Positions 40,913 through 44,926 of a stretch of 44,926 bases of DNA are shown here, one piece after another. The DNA comes from Cacconaster sp045599325 (GTDB taxonomy: Bacteria; Bacteroidota; Bacteroidia; Bacteroidales; UBA932). Where the stretch lies: contig JAZRVT010000007.1 in assembly GCA_045599325.1 (NCBI GenBank), positions 1 to 44,926 of the forward strand, written 5' to 3'. The position numbers and the translations under genes were made by a program. The notes beneath the pieces are model-generated. The model saw only the letters and a list, made by a program, of their open reading frames with translations. It was not told where the DNA came from and did no database searches. How positions within the stretch are numbered: the first letter of the stretch is position 1; each line of letters starts with the position of its first letter.

Positions 40913-41930
40913 TATACTATCAGATTCCAGGGAAGTGCAACAACATTCATGGCTCCGAATATCCCGGCTCCGTTAAGGACATTTGAGTACAACCCCCTTG
41001 TGTAAAAATTCTTTACAAATTCTTCGGAGGAATTGATATTCAACTGGTAAATCAGAGCATCCTTGAGATACTTGTCATAATCCTTATTTGCAATAATTAC
41101 TCTGATATATCCCTCGCCAGTACGTGGTTTATACTGATTGTCGCCCAAAAAAGTATACTTTCCGGAGAAATTCCCGGCCAATGAAAATGGCGTGGCACGT
41201 GCTCTGCCATATGCGTAGATTGTGTCAATTGAGGGTATGCGTAAATATCGACTGTGCTCCTGGCATCCGATGATATTCGGATAGAATTCTTTAACTTTTG
41301 GGTCAGAGGTATTGAACAATTGCCCTATTATGTTGAAATTGTCCACAAAAGATAGTCAGAAGCAATATACTCTGCTACTTTCCAACCGTTTGCGGCATTG
41401 TCCCAATCCATTCCCGAAAACCAGAATGCTCCTTCGTATGGATATGTGCTGCATAGAGAATAAGAAGTACCCTTATATAATCCTTTAATATTTCCTTCTT
41501 CATCATAGACACCCCGCCTGTCTATAAATCCATCGGCGACTGGCCAATCTGCAAGAGATATCCCGTTCCCAGTATATATTCCAGGAATTGTCGTCTCGGC
41601 TGTAATTTCCTCAAAACCAGGAATTTTTATTGAAAGGCGATAGTTCTTGAGAGGGGCTGGCGCGTATTCAAGCGAATATTTTCCATCCCCATTGGATTTG
41701 AATGTTCCTATCTCACTCCCTTCCTCATATAGCTTTGCATCAGCATTGTCAATCGGACCTTTGCCTTCGCCGTACCCATTCGAAAGATAGTGAAGTTCTA
41801 ATGATTGTACATCTCCATTCTGAAGGATACAGTAGACATATGGAATCATTTCATCTGGATCAAGGTCAATGGTGCTCACGCAGGATCCGGTCAATACTAC
41901 TGCTACGAATAAATACAAAATCCTTCTCAT
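40912..41930 (-). pseudogene. DUF4249 lipoprotein gene broken by a one-base frameshift
   Basis: Two frames make up one protein. The first (41328-41930) starts with lipobox LTGSC and carries the N-terminal part (LDPDEMIPYVYC, YRLSIKIPGFEEI). The second (40912-41346) continues with VDNFNIIGQLFN, YLRIPSIDTIYA and LYSNVLNGAGIFG, the C-terminal hallmark of DUF4249. One missing T in the minus-strand TTTT run at 41347-41350 accounts for the break: restoring it joins SDYL to VDNFNIIG. The rebuilt length is about 340 residues. DUF4249 proteins accompany TonB-dependent receptors in Bacteroidota. It could be a true pseudogene, phase variation at the T run, or a sequencing error. Confidence 0.85.
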
Positions 41931-41957
41931 CAATACTTCGTTACAATTTTAAAAAAC

Positions 41958-41987
41958 CAAAATTAATTGTTAAAAGATTGCGTTCAA
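41958..41987 (-). promoter_or_regulatory. Promoter of the DUF4249-TonB receptor unit
   Basis: The minus strand has TTG (41985-41987), 19 bases, then TAATTTTG (41958-41965), 27 bases before the start codon. A good Bacteroidota-type pair. Confidence 0.6.
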
Positions 41988-42010
41988 TATATCCTGGCCT
42001 TCGCGGGTCC

Positions 42011-42041
42011 GCTGATGCGGACTTGTTAACGCAGTTTGACC
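42011..42041 (+). repeat. Right copy of 31-bp direct repeat flanking the hicAB island
   Basis: 30 of 31 positions match 38055-38085. Here it begins within a perfect hairpin GTCCGC-TGAT-GCGGAC (42007-42022), and its right half encodes, on the minus strand, the last codons and stop of the GH97 gene. Confidence 0.8.
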
Positions 42042-44041
42042 GGGTTCTCGGGTCCTATCACCGCCACGAAGCCGCCGCCGGGGGCGAGATGGGCCTTGAG
42101 GGTGCGGCCGGTCAGCGTGGTGGTGACTTTCCTGTAATCCCTTGCCGCCTTGCGGGCGTTGGCGCCGTCCTTGAAAACGGTCATCTGGTGTTCGCCTTCA
42201 GTCAGGAATCCGAGGTCTATCTCAAGGTCGCGCGCATCCCAGTTGGTCAGCGCTCCGACATACCAGACATCACCTTTGCGGCGTGCGATGACGATATATT
42301 CCCCGACCTTGCCGTCGATTGCCACCGTCTCGTCCCATACTTCAGGAACTTCAGCAATGTATTTAGTGCATTCAGGCTCCGCCATATAGTTTGAGGGAGA
42401 GTCGCAGAGCATATTGAGCGGTGAAGAGAAGATTACGTACTCGGCCAGCTGGCGGCAGCGGGTGCCCTGGCTCATCGGCTCGTTGTACACTGCGCGGTAG
42501 TTGCTTTTGCCGGCATTGCGCATCGCACCCTGGGTGTAGTCCGCGCTGCCGGCGAAGAAGCGGATGTAAGGGATGATGGTCTCGTAGGTCACCTGGTCGC
42601 AGCTGGAGTTCCATTTCATATTCTCCAGGCCGTACACCCCCTCATAGTTGAGCACGTTCGGATATCTCCTGCTGAGGCCGGTCGGCTTGTATGTCCCGTG
42701 GAAATCGACAAGCAGATGATATTTGGCTGCTATCTCCGCCGTGTTCCTGTGGAACTCGACCACAGGCTGGTCGCAGGAGTCCATGAAGTCAACCTTGAAT
42801 CCCTTGATGCCCATTTCGGAGTAGTGCCTGCAGATTTTCTCTATGTCTTTCTGGAAAGGTCCGTATCCCGCCCAGAGAATGATTCCGACGTTGCGCTCCT
42901 TGCCGTAAGCGACCAGTTCCTCGAGGTTGATGGACGGAACCACGTGGAAGAGGTCGTCGAAACCGGCAGACCAGCCTTCATCCATTATTATGTACGGGAT
43001 GCCGTTCTCAGATGCGAAGTCAATGTAGAATTTGTATGTGTCATTGTTGACTCCTGACTCGAAATCAACGCCGTAGATGTTCCAGCCGTTCCACCAGTCC
43101 CAGGCCACCTTGCCCGGCTTCACCCAGCTGAAATCCGCTCCGGGATCTGCAGGGGAGGCGAGGAGATAGACAAGGTCGTTATCAGCCAGTTCCCAGTCAT
43201 TCCGTGAGATTCCTATCACTCTCCAGGGGAAGTTGCATCCCGCCTTGCACTCGGCGATGTGGCCGGCAGTCTCCTGGACATAGAAAGAGCGTCCGTCACC
43301 GTTGCCCTTGCTCTTCTTTGTCGGGAATTTCGGGAAGTAGCCCGACAGAGTCCTGCCCCCTTCACCATTATAGAGGAACATACCCGGATAATCAGTCAGG
43401 TCGGATTCGGTGATGCAGAGCTTCATCCCGCCCGGAACCTCCACCAGCAGAGGGAGGAATGCTACGTGCTTCCTGTCCCAGGAGGAGATGTTCTGGTGTG
43501 TGTAGTGATTCTCGAAAGAGTTGTGCAGCTGGTCGTCAAATCTTCCCGTATTGTCATTCTGGCTGACGTACGGGATATATGCATTCCAGTCGCCGGGAAA
43601 TGTGAAACCGGCCTTCTCCTCCTTCACCTTGAAGGCATCTCTGGAGAGGCTGACGAAACGGTACGCGACCCCGTTGTCGTATGCCCTGAAGAAGAGCTTG
43701 AAGCTCTTGAACTTCATCTCAATCTGATTGTAGTTGTCCGGAACCTCGCTCTTTTTGTAAGCAATGGCCTTGACACTGCTTCTTACGCTGGTCTTCACGG
43801 CTTTCTGAAGCCTGGCATCTCCGCCGTAGCAGGTGCCGTCGGTCAGTGTCAGTGAAATCTCCGAAGGGGCGAGAACCTCTGTGCCGTCGACTGTGACACT
43901 ATATAGAATTTTATCTCCAGTGGTGACGGTTACTTCTGTCCTTCCGTCAGGGGAGGTGAGTGTCTGCTGTTTTGAGGCAGCCAGAGCTGCCGTTGCAATG
44001 GCGATGGCGAATATGGCCGTGAAGAGTCTTTTCATATTCAT
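42026..44041 (-). CDS. GH97 family alpha-glucosidase/alpha-galactosidase (SusB-like)
   Basis: An exported 671-residue glycoside hydrolase family 97 enzyme. Signal peptide (ending AALAA), N-terminal beta-sandwich (about 25-270), (beta/alpha)8 barrel (about 290-565) and C-terminal beta domain. Characteristic segments are AYRFVSLSRDAFKV, AWDWWNGWNIYGVDF, YIIMDEGWS, FKVDFMDS and NYEGVYGLE. The EG..E segments are where the inverting subgroup (SusB) has its glutamates, while the Asp in KVDFMD is the nucleophile position of the retaining subgroup, so the choice is open. The chain normally ends soon after LAPGGGFVAVI; the extra ENPVKLR tail is encoded by the 42011-42049 repeat. The start is 44041, or 44035 two codons on. 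Confidence 0.92.
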   Translation of the reverse strand: MNMKRLFTAIFAIAIATAALAASKQQTLTSPDGRTEVTVTTGDKILYSVTVDGTEVLAPSEISLTLTDGTCYGGDARLQKAVKTSVRSSVKAIAYKKSEVPDNYNQIEMKFKSFKLFFRAYDNGVAYRFVSLSRDAFKVKEEKAGFTFPGDWNAYIPYVSQNDNTGRFDDQLHNSFENHYTHQNISSWDRKHVAFLPLLVEVPGGMKLCITESDLTDYPGMFLYNGEGGRTLSGYFPKFPTKKSKGNGDGRSFYVQETAGHIAECKAGCNFPWRVIGISRNDWELADNDLVYLLASPADPGADFSWVKPGKVAWDWWNGWNIYGVDFESGVNNDTYKFYIDFASENGIPYIIMDEGWSAGFDDLFHVVPSINLEELVAYGKERNVGIILWAGYGPFQKDIEKICRHYSEMGIKGFKVDFMDSCDQPVVEFHRNTAEIAAKYHLLVDFHGTYKPTGLSRRYPNVLNYEGVYGLENMKWNSSCDQVTYETIIPYIRFFAGSADYTQGAMRNAGKSNYRAVYNEPMSQGTRCRQLAEYVIFSSPLNMLCDSPSNYMAEPECTKYIAEVPEVWDETVAIDGKVGEYIVIARRKGDVWYVGALTNWDARDLEIDLGFLTEGEHQMTVFKDGANARKAARDYRKVTTTLTGRTLKAHLAPGGGFVAVIGPENPVKLR

Positions 44042-44080
44042 CTGTATGTGATAATAAGTGGTTGGCGAATTGTCCAACAT

Positions 44081-44088
44081 CAAATTTA
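44081..44088 (-). promoter_or_regulatory. Predicted -7 box of the GH97 gene
   Basis: The minus strand reads TAAATTTG, matching TAnnTTTG, about 40 bases upstream of the start codon. Confidence 0.45.
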
Positions 44089-44156
44089 AAGATAATTTCG
44101 TTGTTTTTTGTAACTTTATGCCCGTCATTATAGTTAATATGACCTATAAGTAAATT

Positions 44157-44926
44157 ATGAAACACTTCCAACCTTTTCTTTTTGTGCTGCTTCTCTGTCT
44201 GATCCAGGCTTGCGGCACCGACAAATCTGATCCTGTGCAGCCGGATTTCCTCAAACCGGGTGACAAGGTGGCTCTGATAGCGCCAGCCTATCCTGTTCCC
44301 GATTCGCTGGTAAAAGTCTGCTGCGAACGGCTCGCGGAGTGCGGCCTTGAGCCAGTCGTGAGCAAGAATGCCCTCGAGATATATCCTGACTATCCGGGCA
44401 TCGGAGGTTCACGCTATGCCGGTACGGCGGCACAGAGGACTGAAGACTTCAAATGGGCGCTTGAGAATAAAGATATCAAGGCAATCATCTGCCTGACGGG
44501 CGGCTACGGCTCGATCCACGTTTTGCCGGACACAGATCCCGCCCTGCTGCGCGACAACCCGAAATGGCTGGTGGGCTGCAGCGACATCACTTCGCTTCTG
44601 ATGGCTGAAGTGGGCTGCGGAGTCCAGAGCCTTCACGGTGCGATGGGCTACGCCATCGCGGAAAAAGGCTTTGAAGCAGAGGATACCGGCGGCGTGCTGG
44701 AGATACTTTTCGGCAAGATGCCTGAATACGACCTGCCTGCAGATACCTTGAACATCGCCGGGAAGGCTGAGGGGATCCTGGTGGGAGGCAATATGACCAA
44801 CATCGTGCCTCTGCTCGGCACTGATTTCGACGGTTTCGAAGGACACGACTGCATTCTCTTCATCGAGGAGACAGGTGAGAGCATGCATTGCATCGAAAGG
44901 CAGCTCAGTGCAATCCTGCTTCACCA
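44157..44926 (+). CDS. LD-carboxypeptidase (S66 family) lipoprotein, 3' end outside window
   Basis: The frame is open from the ATG at 44157 to the window edge (256 codons). It has a lipobox LIQAC (Cys19), then the S66 fold: FLKPGDKVALIAPAY, CLTGGYGS near 113-119, and the nucleophile Ser142 in VGCSDITSLL. GGNMTNIVPLLGT and LFIEETGE, carrying the catalytic Glu, follow. LD-carboxypeptidases trim the terminal D-Ala of murein tetrapeptides during recycling; the MccF branch cleaves microcin C-type compounds. Lipid anchoring suggests action in the periplasm. The C-terminal catalytic His is beyond the window. Confidence 0.9.
   Translation, partial: MKHFQPFLFVLLLCLIQACGTDKSDPVQPDFLKPGDKVALIAPAYPVPDSLVKVCCERLAECGLEPVVSKNALEIYPDYPGIGGSRYAGTAAQRTEDFKWALENKDIKAIICLTGGYGSIHVLPDTDPALLRDNPKWLVGCSDITSLLMAEVGCGVQSLHGAMGYAIAEKGFEAEDTGGVLEILFGKMPEYDLPADTLNIAGKAEGILVGGNMTNIVPLLGTDFDGFEGHDCILFIEETGESMHCIERQLSAILLH

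Overview
The window looks like a chromosome segment from a member of the Bacteroidota, most likely a gut- or rumen-type Bacteroidales. The signs are: -7 boxes of the form TAnnTTTG (often with a TTG/TTTG box 19-22 bases upstream), almost no Shine-Dalgarno sequences, many SPII lipoproteins, a GH97 (SusB-type) enzyme, M49 and C11 peptidases, DUF4831 and DUF4249 proteins, a TonB-dependent receptor, and an ECF sigma factor paired with an anti-sigma/beta-barrel fusion. Most of the window is fairly GC-rich and tightly packed. Two stretches are visibly AT-richer: about 1-1500 and about 38.1-42.0 kb.

Layout. 0-1.5 kb: a lipoprotein gene, a compact three-hairpin element and the 3' remnant of a second copy of the lipoprotein gene. 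1.5-4.4 kb: a blaI / M56-TonB / TPR operon with a predicted operator. 4.4-6.4 kb: hairpin and tandem-repeat spacer, then a sodium:solute symporter with a structured leader. 6.4-8.2 kb: a degenerate amylase-like lipoprotein and a sugar nucleotidyltransferase. 8.2-10.8 kb: deoxynucleoside kinase, flippase-like membrane protein and adenosine kinase. 10.9-15.3 kb: MBL hydrolase, uvrA and a short uridine-kinase-like protein. 15.4-18.2 kb: TPR protein and EnvC-like murein hydrolase activator. 18.3-20.1 kb: ECF sigma factor and a protein predicted to span both membranes, closed by a terminator. 20.2-27.1 kb: YifB/ComM, a serine hydrolase, tsaE, a tmk/DoxX-MauE/GT2 operon and a short folP. 27.1-30.3 kb: DPP3 and a C11 peptidase. 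30.4-32.7 kb: rpsF-rpsR-rplI and rplY-pth. 32.8-37.7 kb: DUF4831-pepD, and a NodB-like / TlpA / thioredoxin-barrel operon. 37.8 kb: tRNA-Ala(TGC) with a terminator, then a dense cluster of inverted repeats.

The most unusual part is 37.86-42.05 kb. Behind tRNA-Ala there is a nest of hairpins, and a 31-bp direct repeat (30/31 identical) at 38055-38085 and 42011-42041 brackets an AT-richer segment. That segment carries hicA/hicB, a TonB-dependent receptor and a DUF4249 gene broken by a one-base frameshift. The left repeat supplies the -33 box of the hicA promoter; the right repeat supplies the last codons of the GH97 gene. This reads as a small acquired island whose boundary repeats have been recruited into neighbouring genes. 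No CRISPR array, integrase or transposase is visible.

A second point of interest is the ribosomal protein operon. The bS18 and bL9 genes each carry a perfect AAGGAGG Shine-Dalgarno sequence, in a genome that otherwise lacks them, and bS18 belongs to the pocket that hides the anti-Shine-Dalgarno sequence in Bacteroidota ribosomes.
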